From Polyodon spathula (taxonomy: Eukaryota; Chordata; Actinopteri; Acipenseriformes; Polyodontidae), in contig NC_054572.1 in the NCBI RefSeq assembly GCF_017654505.1, forward strand, positions 2,947,083 to 3,011,082: a DNA stretch of 64,000 nucleotides, in the 5' to 3' direction. A model generated the notes under the pieces. That model was given only the letters and a program-made list of their open reading frames with translations, made no database searches and was not told where the DNA came from. The translations under genes and the position numbers were made by a program. Below, piece by piece: positions 26,125-36,704 of this stretch (its first letter is position 1; each line of letters opens with the position of its first letter).

Positions 26125-26224
26125 TCAGGGCAGGGTCGTGGCACGGCCCTTGATGGCTAGGACCCGGCGCGGGAGGCAGGGAGTGAGGCCAGGAACATAA
26201 TTCCATAACTTTACCCAACAATCA
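26125..26224 (-). CDS. kif21b: KIF21B last exon A (proximal, canonical C-terminus)
   Basis: The exon completes the split Ser (AG|T) and encodes 32 residues beginning [18 protein letters not shown], then [14 protein letters not shown] and TGA. Apart from Trp in place of Arg in DC-x-VKLW it matches the human KIF21B C-terminus as I recall it. It forms the closing strand of the WD40 propeller plus a basic tail. The acceptor is CTCCTCCAG preceded by a (CT)n microsatellite. Very high similarity makes this the canonical last exon. Confidence 0.95.
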
Positions 26225-26231
26225 CTGGAGG

Positions 26232-26267
<36 letters not shown>

Positions 26268-26275
26268 TAAGAGAG
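26225..26275 (-). promoter_or_regulatory. Polypyrimidine tract of last exon A, (CT)n microsatellite
   Basis: On the plus strand GAGCGAGAGAGAGA... gives a long CT tract on the transcribed strand, ending CGCTCCTCCAG at the acceptor. It has the same architecture as the last exon B acceptor. Confidence 0.8.
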
Positions 26276-27852
26276 CGAGGGAGAAAGAAAGAAAGGTTAG
26301 TAGAGGAAACTAGAAAGACCTGGAGGAGTCACTTCTTTGCTGAGGTGCCACAACGGCAGGTTAAGCGTCAGAAGCAAAAGCAAGATTCAAAAGAAATCTC
26401 AAAACCTGGTGTCACTTTAACACACAAGGTCTTCTTTGCAAAAATGTTCCTGCTTTAAATCAGCTCTCCAGGTTCACTAATCCAGTATTAGACTTCAAAC
26501 ATTCAGATGAATCTGGGGAGGGGATTCAGCAGTGCTACTAAAGGATGAAGGTAATTAGAGAATCTCGATACAGTCAAAAACAGTTTCTGGAGTCTAACTG
26601 GCTCCTCCTGCCTCCATCGTGGTGGCACCACTGCAGATCAGAGATCTGGTTAACAAGCGTTGTTAGCTGTTGATGGTTTTCCCAAGTGTTCGAGTCTCCA
26701 CTTGAGATCTGAATGTGCTCTGATGAGCTCTGGGAGCTAAAGAGTTTGCAAGACTGTCAGGGCTGGTTTACAGAATAACACTTGAGGGTACAGTAGCCTG
26801 GCTGCTTTGGAAATGTTAAAACCATGATGTAGAATTGCTTCTACAAGTTTGGCACTGAACAATTCTTTGGGTACACCCAATGTGTTCACAGCACAGTCAA
26901 AAGGTGGTGTGGCAGTTTTACCGAATGATTACACTATAGGTGTACTAACAACTATACTGCAGCTAATATAACTTCAGTCGGAAAATATAAGCATTAAAAT
27001 AATAACTTGTGCAACGTCATGGATGCATTTACTGGGGGAAAAAGAGCTCAACTTTTCTAATTGCATTTAATGCAAAAGGTGATGCTGAACTGCAGCCTGT
27101 GCTATGAAGATCTGCTGAAGTAGGGACAGAAAGTTTTGCCACGAAACAGCTCTGTTTCTACAGAAGCCATCAAACATCAGCAGATTAAAGAGCTCGATGT
27201 GTCATCCCAGTTCTACTGCAGCTATCGGCGCATTTAGTTTTATGGCAGTTTTGCACTATATGTATTATTAATGGATTCTAGGAATGTCAAGGCAGGTTGA
27301 TGAAAGCTGTGAGAACAGTAATTATATAACTGAGGGGGAGATGGGCGCCTTGTATCGTATTCCCTTTCAAACAGCTACTCCCACACCTCACACAGACGAG
27401 ATCAGAGGGTGTCACAGCTTCTGGCATTTATTACTGACAACTCCATCACTTCTTTGAGTTGGAACCTAGCTTCCAATTTCGAGATCAATAACTACATTTC
27501 ACCTGGGAAATAAGTGTCTTTGTTTTTGGTTATGAATAGAAAATATGACAAAACATGTAAGAGTGTCCTGGCTCTGGAGAGTCTCAGGACGTTGTCTCAG
27601 TGGGCTCTACTTCTATCCTTAAAACAGCAGCAGAACTAAATACTGACACTCCCCTTGCCCCCCACCCCTCAAGGATGACAATGACAATAAAAAAAAAAAA
27701 CAGCGCAGCACAGCGGGGTACATGTGAGAGAAGGCTTAGAAAATGTTAGTTGCGGTATTAAAATCTGCCACAGTTTAAATCATTAACATAGATAAAAGGG
27801 GTCCCTCTCTCTTCTCCCACTCCCTCTCCCTCCTTCCTTTCCTCCTCCGCAC
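26276..27852 (-). other. KIF21B intron 34
   Basis: Unique-looking sequence with no repeat family or extra exon recognised. The donor at its start (AG|GTGCGG) is weaker than the consensus, which may favour regulated choice between last exons. Confidence 0.5.
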
Positions 27853-28052
27853 CTGGACGCAGTGAAGATCTGCTTGGAATTGGTACAGATGGCATTGATG
27901 GGGCTGTCATGCCCTTTGATCTCTCCGATGTGGGTGAAGTTGTCCACGTTCCACACCTTGAGCATGCCTCCTCGGCAGCCACTGAGCAGCATGGGCCGGC
28001 CGGGCACGTACGCCAGGGCACTCACCCAGTCCTTGTGAGCGTTTGGGATTTG
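27853..28052 (-). CDS. kif21b: KIF21B exon 34 (WD40)
   Basis: Residues about 1545-1610, starting [18 protein letters not shown], with [20 protein letters not shown] and [18 protein letters not shown]. It covers two WD repeat strands, each with a GH or S-G-C pattern and a terminal VWN. Acceptor GCATAG; donor AG|GTGCGG (weak). It ends in a split Ser codon shared by both alternative last exons. Confidence 0.96.
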
Positions 28053-28138
28053 CTATGCAAAAACAAACAAGAAAAACACAAACTTCTAAAAACCTGATCG
28101 TCCTCAAAGCGTGTCCCAAGCGCTGACAAATGTGTTGG

Positions 28139-28141
<3 letters not shown>

Positions 28142-28210
<69 letters not shown>
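28142..28210 (+). repeat. (CA)n microsatellite
   Basis: About 34 CA units in intron 33, 90 bases upstream of exon 34 on the gene strand. Confidence 0.97.
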
Positions 28211-28213
<3 letters not shown>

Positions 28214-28239
28214 CACACACTTTTTTCACATTTAACAGT

Positions 28240-28490
28240 CTCACATTCAGAATTTGAAATAGATTAAACACATTTTTTCACACTGATCTACAAAGCCTTG
28301 AGCACCATGTCAAATCAAAAGAAAAATTCCAAAAGGTTTCAACCATTTACTAAAAATGAAAAACAAACATCAGATTAAAAAAGTATTCATACCCTTTGTA
28401 ATTGCAAGCCTAAATTTGCTCAGGTGCAATATAGTCTCACAATTCAGAATTTGTTGATGGATCCACCTGTTAAGAAATTAGTGGATCACC
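28240..28490. mobile_element. Tc1-like transposon remnant, non-coding end
   Basis: Contains AAGTATTCATACCCTTTG and CAGGTGCAATATAGTCTC followed by GATCCACCTGTTAAGAAATT. This closely resembles the terminal region of Tc1 elements known from salmonids and other fishes (memory). No transposase is present. Confidence 0.65.
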
Positions 28491-28507
28491 TGCTTTAAAT
28501 TAATCTG

Positions 28508-29202
28508 TGAGGTTCGGGCAGGGCTGTAGTAAATCAAAAGACAGGGCTGTAGTAAAAAGGGTTCAACAGGGCTGTAGTAAAAATGAGGGTTAGGGCAGGG
28601 CTGTAGTAAAGGTGAGGGTTTACAGGGCTGTAGTAAAGGTGAGGGTTAGGGCAGGGCTGTAGTATCTGCTAGGCGAGGGTTAGGGCAGGGCTGTAGTAAA
28701 GGAGAGGGTTAGGGCAGGGCTGTAGTAAAGGAGAGGGTTCGGGCAGGGCTGTAGTAAAGGTGAGGGTTCGGACAGGGCTGTAGTAAAGGTGAGGGTTCGG
28801 ACAGGGCTGTAGTAAAGGTGAGGGTTCGGGCAGGGCTGTAGTAAAGGTGAGGGTTAGGGCAGGGCTGTAGTAAAGGCGAGGGTTAGGGCAGGGCTGTAGT
28901 AAAGGTGAGGGTTAGGGCAGGGCTGTAGTAAAGGCGAGGGTTCGGGCAGAGCTGTAGTAAAGGTGAGGGTTAGGACAGGGCTGTAGTAAAGGTGAGGGTT
29001 AGGACAGGGCTATAGTAAAGGTGAGGGTTCGGGTAGGGCTGTAGTAAAGGTGAGGGTTAGGACAGGGCTGTAGTAAAGGTGAGGGTTCGGGCAGGGCTGA
29101 AGTAAAGGTGAGGGTTAGGGCAGGTCTGTAGTAAAGGTGAGGGTTCGGGCAGGGCTGTAGTAAAGGTGAGGGTTCAGGCAGGGCTGTAGTAAAGGTGAGG
29201 GT
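28508..29202. repeat. 29-bp G-rich minisatellite, about 24 units
   Basis: The plus-strand unit is AGGGCTGTAGTAAAGGTGAG followed by GGTTCGGGC or GGTTAGGGC. It lies inside KIF21B intron 33. Many units contain GAGGGTTAGGGCAGGG, with four closely spaced G runs. Confidence 0.96.
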
Positions 29203-29945
29203 ATCTGAGTGCACACACATTGTTAAAGGGGTTTGCAGACCTAAACGTGAGCACCCCCTTCACTCCCACCAACACAAAACTCTAATGAGTGATGTGCTAC
29301 ACTCAGACTTGCTGCTTCCAGGTCATTACTGACAGACGACAGCTTTTACAACACGGGTGGGCACAGCCAGTGAAGTGCCACACTTTAACACACAGTGTTG
29401 CAAGAATCCCTTTCATAATGCTTGCTGCAGTCTTCAGCACAGCACCCAGACATGCAAAATACCCAAAACACATCAAACAGAGCAGACAAGCCTTTCAGCA
29501 CAAGACTGAAAGAAAGACGAAATTACATTTCAGAGAGGGCTCTATTGATGTGCCGCTGTTCTGAGCAACTGAATAGATCTCTTATTCTATATATAGGCTG
29601 CCATCCAAAAGCTGTTACCAATACAATTACTCTCCGCAAACAGTGCAGAAATAAATAAATGGCAAGATAGATATTGAGGTTTGACTCAATTATTATCAAC
29701 AGCACCTTGCCTTTGGTTTGTTTTTAACAACTCTGACTCAATCAAATCACTCAGTACACTCTGTTCCAATCCCCCGGGAGACCGTTACTGCGGTACCCAT
29801 ATCTCATACACTGTATACACACATAATATACATGGGTTTCTTATCTGATGAGTACTAGCTAGAAAAACGAGATTGTCCGGAACATAACAGCATCATCCTA
29901 TGAAGAGACAATCCAGGAATGAAAGCTAGGCAACTGCTTCAATAG
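29203..29945. other. Unique part of KIF21B intron 33
   Basis: No exon or repeat family recognised between the two intronic minisatellites. Confidence 0.5.
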
Positions 29946-30590
29946 CCCTGGTGCACCAGCACAGGCAGTGTCTCTGTGAGTGTAGTGTGTAACAGCACAG
30001 GCAGTGTCTCTGTGAGTGCAGTGTGCACCAGCACAGGCAGTGTCTCTGTGAGTGCAGTGTGTAACAGCACAGGCAGTGTCTCTGTGAGTGTGTAACAGCA
30101 CAGGCAGTGTCTCTGTGAGTGCAGTGTGTAACAGCACAGGCAGTGTCTCTGTGAGTGCAGTGTGTAACAGCACAGGCAGTGTCTCTGTGAGTGTTGTGTG
30201 TAACAGCACAGGCAGTGTCTCTGTGAGTGTAGTGTGTGTAACAGCACAGGCAGCACAGGCAGTGTCTCTGTGAGTGTGAGTGTTGTGTGTAACAGCACAG
30301 GCAGTGTCTCTGTGAGTGTTGTGTGTAACAGCACAGGCAGTGTCTCTGTGAGTGTTGTGTGTAACAGCACAGGCAGTGTCTCTGTGAGTGCAGTGTGTAA
30401 CATCACAGGCAGTGCAGTGTGTAACAGCACAGGCAGTGTCTCTGTGAGTGCAGTGTGTAACAGCACAGGCAGTGTCTCTGTGAGTGTTGTGTGTAACAGC
30501 ACAGGCAGTGTCTCTGTGAGTGCTGTGTGTAACAGCACAGGCAGTGTCTCTGTGAGTGTTGTGTGTAACAGCACAGGCAGGGTCTCTGTT
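29946..30590. repeat. 36-bp minisatellite, about 17 units
   Basis: The unit is AACAGCACAGGCAGTGTCTC followed by TGTGAGTGTAGTGTGT, with indel variants. The period is divisible by three, so frames stay open on both strands (211 and 127 codons); these are not genes. The array ends about 50 bases before exon 33 on the gene's downstream side. Confidence 0.95.
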
Positions 30591-30640
30591 ATTGCACTAG
30601 GCTGTGGTGCCGTTTAGTCTCCGAAGATCAAACCCCATAC

Positions 30641-30811
30641 CTGTAGGAGCTCCTGCTGCTCCAGATCCCATTTCTTAATCCCGTTGTCCCTGGACCCGCT
30701 GAACAGGATGTCCCCCTGGATCGCCAGGCACTCAATGCCATCGTAGTGGGGGGGCTCGAAGTTGTGAGTTGGACCCACGTTCCCCACTGTCCCCTCAGCG
30801 TTATCAAACAT
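30641..30811 (-). CDS. kif21b: KIF21B exon 33 (WD40)
   Basis: Residues about 1488-1544: [10 protein letters not shown], then [20 protein letters not shown], then [20 protein letters not shown]. It carries a full WD strand set ending [17 protein letters not shown] matches KIF21B, against [14 protein letters not shown] in KIF21A. Acceptor GTTGCAG, donor CAG|GTATGG; both phases 0. Confidence 0.97.
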
Positions 30812-31111
30812 CTGCAACGAGAGCGACAACGACCCTTACTCTGACATCCAGACTTTACAGAAACAAAACAAAAAGAGACGAACAAAGAAAGTGTGCACTG
30901 TATAACTCCTACAAGGGTTCAAGAGCATGCCCGGTTTGTTTTAACTCGGGCTGGGGCATTAAGACTTTTTTTAAGTTTTGTATTTTATACTAAAGTGCCA
31001 TTTATTACAATAACAATGTGTAATGTTACAAAACTAGTCAAAAGAAACTGGCCACACACATGTAGCCTTCTCTGAAAATCCAGACCAATAGGAAGCGAGT
31101 GCTCACTGCAC

Positions 31112-31229
31112 CTTGACATAGTGGTCCTTGGATCCGGTGATGACCTGGTCATGGTTTCCAGCTGTCTGGCCCACAGTCAGGCACATCACAGAGCCAATGT
31201 GCCCGGTCAGCTTCCCCATCGCCTGCATC
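31112..31229 (-). CDS. kif21b: KIF21B exon 32 (WD40)
   Basis: Residues about 1449-1487: [20 protein letters not shown], then [14 protein letters not shown]. It shows a GH dipeptide and S-K-D of a WD repeat. The donor AAG|GTGCAG is weak at +4 to +6. The first base completes the split Arg of exon 31. Confidence 0.96.
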
Positions 31230-32242
31230 CTGCAAGAGAAACAACCAATACATATCAATATGAACAGAACATATATAGAGCCGGGTATCGCAGGCAAGAC
31301 CATCTATTCATCCAATCAGGGTGTTAAACGGGAGACAGCCCCACATCAAAACCACCTGAATCCGTTCCACTTTGCACATTTCACACCTAAACAAACAGAG
31401 ACAACTGATGTTAACCTATATACCTGTGATGCCCAACACTCCCTGCACTATATATCAAAAAAGAAGAGAGGAAGATAATATAGTTAAAAAAACTATAGTG
31501 CAATATAGGGTTTATATATTGCAAAAATGTATAGATTACTAAATAGGATATGAATGTAATATATACAATATATACATATATAATCCTTTACATCAGACTG
31601 GACCATCTCGCCATGGATTTCGTTGATCTGCTGTCCTGACACACATTATGTTTGCTTGTTTATACTGACTCTGCTGACAGAGTGCACAACGACAGCTTGC
31701 TGTAATGTACTGCACAGGGTGTGCGTTTAATAAGGATGTGCTTTTATACCATCTGAATTGATTTTTTTAAAAACTGTCTACTTATTTACACAGTCAAAAC
31801 CTTTCAATATATCTTCAGAGGGAGTGAAAACCAACAGCTGAAGCTGACTTCATCAGGAGATCAACAAAGACCTGGCAAGATAAGCACTAAAGCAGAGCAG
31901 AAGGGTTCATAAAACAAAACAATACAGGTAGCATGATCCAGTCCTGGACTTACTATGACTTTAAAAAGACACACCGTGAGTTTGTTGCCTATACACTGTG
32001 GTTATTCGCGCTGGTATTAAAACCTGGAATGTGTGAAACTGCTGTGCAATAGGAGTCTTTTTTCCATCCCTGCACTGTACATGCAGAACACATTGTGGTG
32101 GACATGCTACTTCATAGTGCATATAAACTCCTCACTCACATGTAAAAGTGTCCAGTAGCTGTTGCATGGATTTCCTGAGTGATATTAAGTGGGGTTGCTG
32201 ATAAATGCCTGCTGAATGAAAGTCTGATATCAGGAGTGTTAC
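31230..32242 (-). other. KIF21B intron 31
   Basis: AT-rich, with a TA-rich patch at 31480-31590. No additional exon seen. Confidence 0.5.
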
Positions 32243-32407
32243 CTGTTGAGGTCCCAGGTGCGGACAGTGTTCCCCGCAGCAGCATAGAGCATGGATCCGG
32301 AGGGGTTGAGAGCGATCTGGTTGATCTGGAACTCGCCCTGCGCAGTGGTGACGGTTCGAGTGGTGTTGCTGGCACAGGCGTCACCCGAAATGACCTGACC
32401 GGACGAC
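32243..32407 (-). CDS. kif21b: KIF21B exon 31 (WD40)
   Basis: Residues about 1394-1447: [20 protein letters not shown], then [20 protein letters not shown], then VRTWDLN. It is one propeller blade ending TWD. Acceptor TTCTAG, donor AACAG|GTAACA. A 31-bp direct duplication (CACATCGCATTA) lies just upstream at 32418-32482. Confidence 0.97.
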
Positions 32408-32499
32408 CTAGAACAGAAGCCAGGACACACATCGCATTATAGCAGCCTTCAGGACACACATCGCATTACAGCAGCCTTCAGGAATCAGGTCACACTCAC

Positions 32500-32680
32500 G
32501 TGAGTGTGCGCACACACTTGGAGGTGTCCCGGATGTCCCACACTTTGACGTACGAGGTGGAGACGGTGAAGACCAGGCAGGCGCTGCTGCAGTACTTCAC
32601 TGAGACCACGTTGTTGGGGTGGCCTCTCAGAGTGATGATCTCCTGTCCTGTCACCAGGTTCCACATCTTACAGGTCCGAT
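32500..32680 (-). CDS. kif21b: KIF21B exon 30 (WD40)
   Basis: Residues about 1334-1392: [20 protein letters not shown], then [10 protein letters not shown], then [20 protein letters not shown]. It carries two blade ends (MWN, VWD) and a GH. Acceptor TTCTACAG, donor AC|GTGAGT, with a split Thr codon on the 3' side. Confidence 0.97.
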
Positions 32681-33596
32681 CTGTAGAAAAAACGTTAATT
32701 CAGGGAAACATCACACTTGCAAAAAGACCTGGCAATGGTTAGCGAACTTCTGTTCCCAATCTCTATATTATTATTGAAATCCTTTCTGCACCAGGTATTT
32801 GAATCTGTGCATATTGAGGTTGACTTTTATTATTTCAGGTTTGAGTTCACTAAATACCACAGATGGCCCAGCGGCACTTGTAACCTTGACATATCATCAT
32901 AAGATCTTGCTTTGCAGAGTTTGTGTTTCTTCTGTATGTGAATTTCTATTTCCGTACAGGATGACAGAACCACTGTGCTACTGCTGTGCGAGCCAGCTAA
33001 CAACGGGTTTCATCGTGTGTAGATTACTGCTTCAGAATCGTCACGCGGTTGAGAAAACAGAGCACTGCGCTGCAGGACAAGCTGCACAATCATCGTGCAT
33101 AATTATTGTTAATTAGGTTCATTTGCCATTCAAATTCAAGCAATGGAAGAACAGGTGTTCGGACTGGTGCAGATTATCACACATGGAGAGAGCTAAAATA
33201 CCAGTACTTACACACATACTGCACAGAGGGTTAACGGGAGGTCGGACACATGGATCGCCGTGTGGAGCGGAACAGACAGACACATGGATCGCCGTGTGGA
33301 GCGGAACAGACGGACGAACGGACGCTATCAGCACATAAGGGTCCCCAGTTTTTGAATGAGGACCCCCCAAAAAACAACACAGATTCTGAGATTCTCAGTT
33401 GCAGAGATACTCTTTGAAAATGAAACATGTGATCTGTTTAACAGTTTGAATAATACTGAGGGTTTCCACAGCTTCCCTCCCTTTCTGAAGGGCTGGCACT
33501 GCTGCCAGTCCACTGGAACAGCTTCCCTCCCCCTCTAAAGGGCTGGCACTGCTGCCAGTCCACTGGAACAGCTTCCCTCCCCCTTCTAAAGCTCAC
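32681..33596 (-). repeat. KIF21B intron 29 with short tandem duplications
   Basis: It contains a two-copy repeat of ATGGATCGCCGTGTGGAGCG (33250-33310) and a roughly 50-bp unit with GGCTGGCACTGCTGCCAGTC in 2.3 copies (33470-33590) adjoining exon 29's donor. No extra exon. Confidence 0.8.
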
Positions 33597-33733
33597 CTTT
33601 GGATCCGGTGAAGAGTAGCTCATCGGTGGCGTCCAGACACAGCACTGGTTTGGAGTGCCCCTCTGCCACTGATACACACTGCAGAGGGGCTGTCCTGGCG
33701 CCCTTGATACCCCCAATGGGATTAATGACACCC
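33597..33733 (-). CDS. kif21b: KIF21B exon 29 (linker to WD40 start)
   Basis: Residues about 1288-1332: [20 protein letters not shown], then [20 protein letters not shown], then GSK. It opens the propeller: [12 protein letters not shown] is the first WD strand. Acceptor TCACTAG, donor AAAG|GTGAGC. Confidence 0.96.
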
Positions 33734-36327
33734 CTAGTGACACCAAAGACAATGCATTCAGTGACAGACTTCGAAAAGACTTTCCCTTGGTGTTCACAAA
33801 TCTCCCATTAAAATACTCTGCTTGGGTATTCAAGAGGTAGGACAAAGTTAGGTTGTGCCCTAGTTTTTTTGTGTGCGTTTATTTTTTAACTTCCCAAAGT
33901 GCATTACAAAGCCTGTTCAAAAAGCATGTATTTTTCTCCTGATAACAATTCAAAGGCAGGCAATGTTCTTGCACTGACAGGTTATCCTGCACTCTGCCTT
34001 AGAGGAGAGGGGGAGGGAGGGGAAAGGGAGGACAATCCTCCCAATTAAACTGCAATGAGTTCTGAAGCCAAGTCCCAGCTGACACTTCAAACGCTTCCCA
34101 GAATCAATAGCTCTGCTTTAACATGGCTAAGTGCAGAGCAAGGAAGATCTGCAACGACACACTTTCCAGATATTCTAGACAGTAATGCATTTTGAAAGGG
34201 TGTGCGGTACATCACAGAAGACCGAGGAGTCAGTACATTTACTCTAAAGAGAACGCAGCTTTCTGTGCAGGGACATAACGATACTGTTATGCAACACGTC
34301 CTTTGTGGCCTGACCTTAAAAGAAAACTACACTTCACTTTTTAGATTTCTGGTCTTCATACAAATTACACGACTCATTGAGGGAAAGCCCAGAGCAAGTT
34401 TTTTGTAGATTGCACTTCCTTTGAAAGCAGTTTCAAAGAAGTCAATGTTTTCAGCATTCAGAGAACACGGCTCTTACCAATAATGCCCTCTACAGGGCAC
34501 TGCTAGAACTACAACACGGTGAAGACCAGGCTCTGTCAGAATCTATCTGCCGAATGGTGCCAGAGACAAGTACTGTAGTCACATCTGCGATTAGTGTGCG
34601 ATTCCCTCTCGCCCCAGTGGAAGCGTCATCACGTTAACAGATAGCTGTCCCCTGGCTGAGCCAAGCCTGGCTTTCTATTTACTGAGCCCAGGAGGCAGGC
34701 AAAACATGCCTGTTCTGACATAAATAGATCTCCTTCGAACAGGGGCATATTCCAAGCTAACAATGTAAAAATAGTAAACGTACAGTGGTTGGATAAATAA
34801 CCAGAAACACCTGCCATAACACTGTCATTAGGGAGTAGAGCCACCGATGCCTCTCTTCTACTGTCTTGCCTATCATGACTGAAACCAACAGTGTACACAT
34901 TCAATGGTACTTGCTTAACAAATCGTTATGGTGAAGGACAGCCCATGTCTGTGAAAGTGTGTGCTAGACATGACAGGTGTTTTTTTTGACTGCTGTATGC
35001 AACGTACTGCAGGTGTTTCCATTCTCCTTCACCCCTTCAAACACCCCTAAACCAACTACTGATTTCACAATAAAAAAGATATACAAAAAATAAAGTTTCC
35101 AAATTTCCAAAAACTGAAAAGTATAAAAGCTACATGCAGGTCAGCCAAAATAATCCAGACAGACGAAAAAAAAAAAAAGATCATAAAATATCCAGCCCAA
35201 AAACAAAAGTACAAAAAAGGAGGATGTGTTCATGCAGCATCAACTCAAATCTTTCAGCTGATGTAGCTCATGTCAAAACTTGAAATGGCCGATGCTAGCA
35301 TGGCGTCAATCGTTTAATTCGGTCCCTGAATCGTAGTTCAATCAAAGTGGCAGAAGATAAAGGGACCAATTAAGCAATTCTGTGTACCCTGAATGAACCT
35401 TCTCAGTTTCAGATTGCAAAACGGCCCTAGCAGGCTTCCATAGTTCGTTACAAAGGAACGCAGTTCAGCACCACCCTGGCAAGCATTGCAAAGGGTTTGG
35501 AACAAGGGATTGTGAGGAGCCTGTCACTGCTGCCTGCCGCAGATAAAACCAAAAGGAAACACGTTTAACTCTTGCAAATGGGTTTACTTGACTGGGTATT
35601 GAGAAGGGACCCCTTCTAGATGTTTCCAGGTCATACAGAGTTAAAATAAATACATTCAAAAACAACCACATACAATAATGGAACTTAAATGTAGTGTGAC
35701 CCCTCAAAACTCAACTGAAATGTTTTCAGGAAAGAATTACTGTAAAAAAAAAAATACAGTACAGTAATCCATCGTGTATCCGACTGCGATGGGACCAGAG
35801 TAAGGGTGGGTATGTAAAAAGTCAGATGAATGAATCCTGTTTGAAATACCACTACACACAGCTGGAACAATGACTATATTTACACAATTCTTTTTTTTGG
35901 AGATTCAGCTTTTATTAGGGAGCTCCCCTAAATCCCTTGTTAAGAATTAATACCCTGTATCTTTCTAATGAGAGAGCAGCCGTCTGCCGTGTGGGTGCGT
36001 GCATTCGCTGCTGAGTGACAGGCAGGCGATTGAGGTGGAGGCTGAAGTTGATACACCCTGTGCAAGCGAACAGGATTTATTTACATATCAACACACTGAA
36101 CAGATCACGTGACGCTACCAGCAATGGCAGCACACGAACCACATACAACACTGTGTACGAAAACACTGGTGGGGTCTACAATCTCTGAGCTAGTCTTCTC
36201 TGTTCAATAATAAACTAACATTGCTGAAAAGTTTGAGCATGGCAGATAAACTGTTATGGTGGATATGTGATGGGGGGATATGCGACGGATTACTGTATAT
36301 TCAAATAAGATAATAATAATAATAATA

Positions 36328-36377
<50 letters not shown>

Positions 36378-36665
36378 AACGAAAACTAATAATTTAACAG
36401 ACTCTAAACTTGTGGAAAGCGCTCGAGGTCAGAGCCTTGAAGTAAGTATATCAACAGAAACTTTTTTCACTTTTGTCATCCTGAGGATTCTTTTATTTGT
36501 GAACGATGAAGGTTCATTCAGCTCGCTATCGTGAGAACACACACAAAACTGGTTAGATGAAACACAAAAGGTGAGCATGCAAACAACAATGCACAGGCAG
36601 AGCAGCCCTGGAGAGGCTTTAACACAGGCCTGCACAGTGCGAGACAGTAAGAGAAATACCTATAC
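33734..36665 (-). other. KIF21B intron 28
   Basis: 2.9 kb with no further exon. An (AAT)n microsatellite lies at 36308-36375. The rest appears unique. Confidence 0.6.
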
Positions 36666-36704
36666 CTCAGCACCTCCGAGAGAGAGGAGTCACTGTCGTC
36701 AGAC
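36666..36704 (-). CDS. kif21b: KIF21B exon 28 (39-nt micro-exon)
   Basis: Residues about 1275-1286, SDDSDSSLSEVL, with split Lys and Arg codons at its borders. It is identical to the Ser/Asp-rich stretch before the WD40 domain in human KIF21B and KIF21A. Acceptor CCATAG, donor GAG|GTATAG. Its length is a multiple of three, so it could be skipped without a frame change. Confidence 0.93.

Noticed and set aside
25368..26221. Minus-strand frames of 117-258 codons with repeated Pro/Leu-rich units
   Set aside because: They cross the 50-bp array and run out of frame over the true last exon of KIF21B.
28508..30590. CRISPR-like regular arrays
   Set aside because: Units of 29 and 36 bp are contiguous with no unique spacers, and the host is a vertebrate; these are minisatellites.
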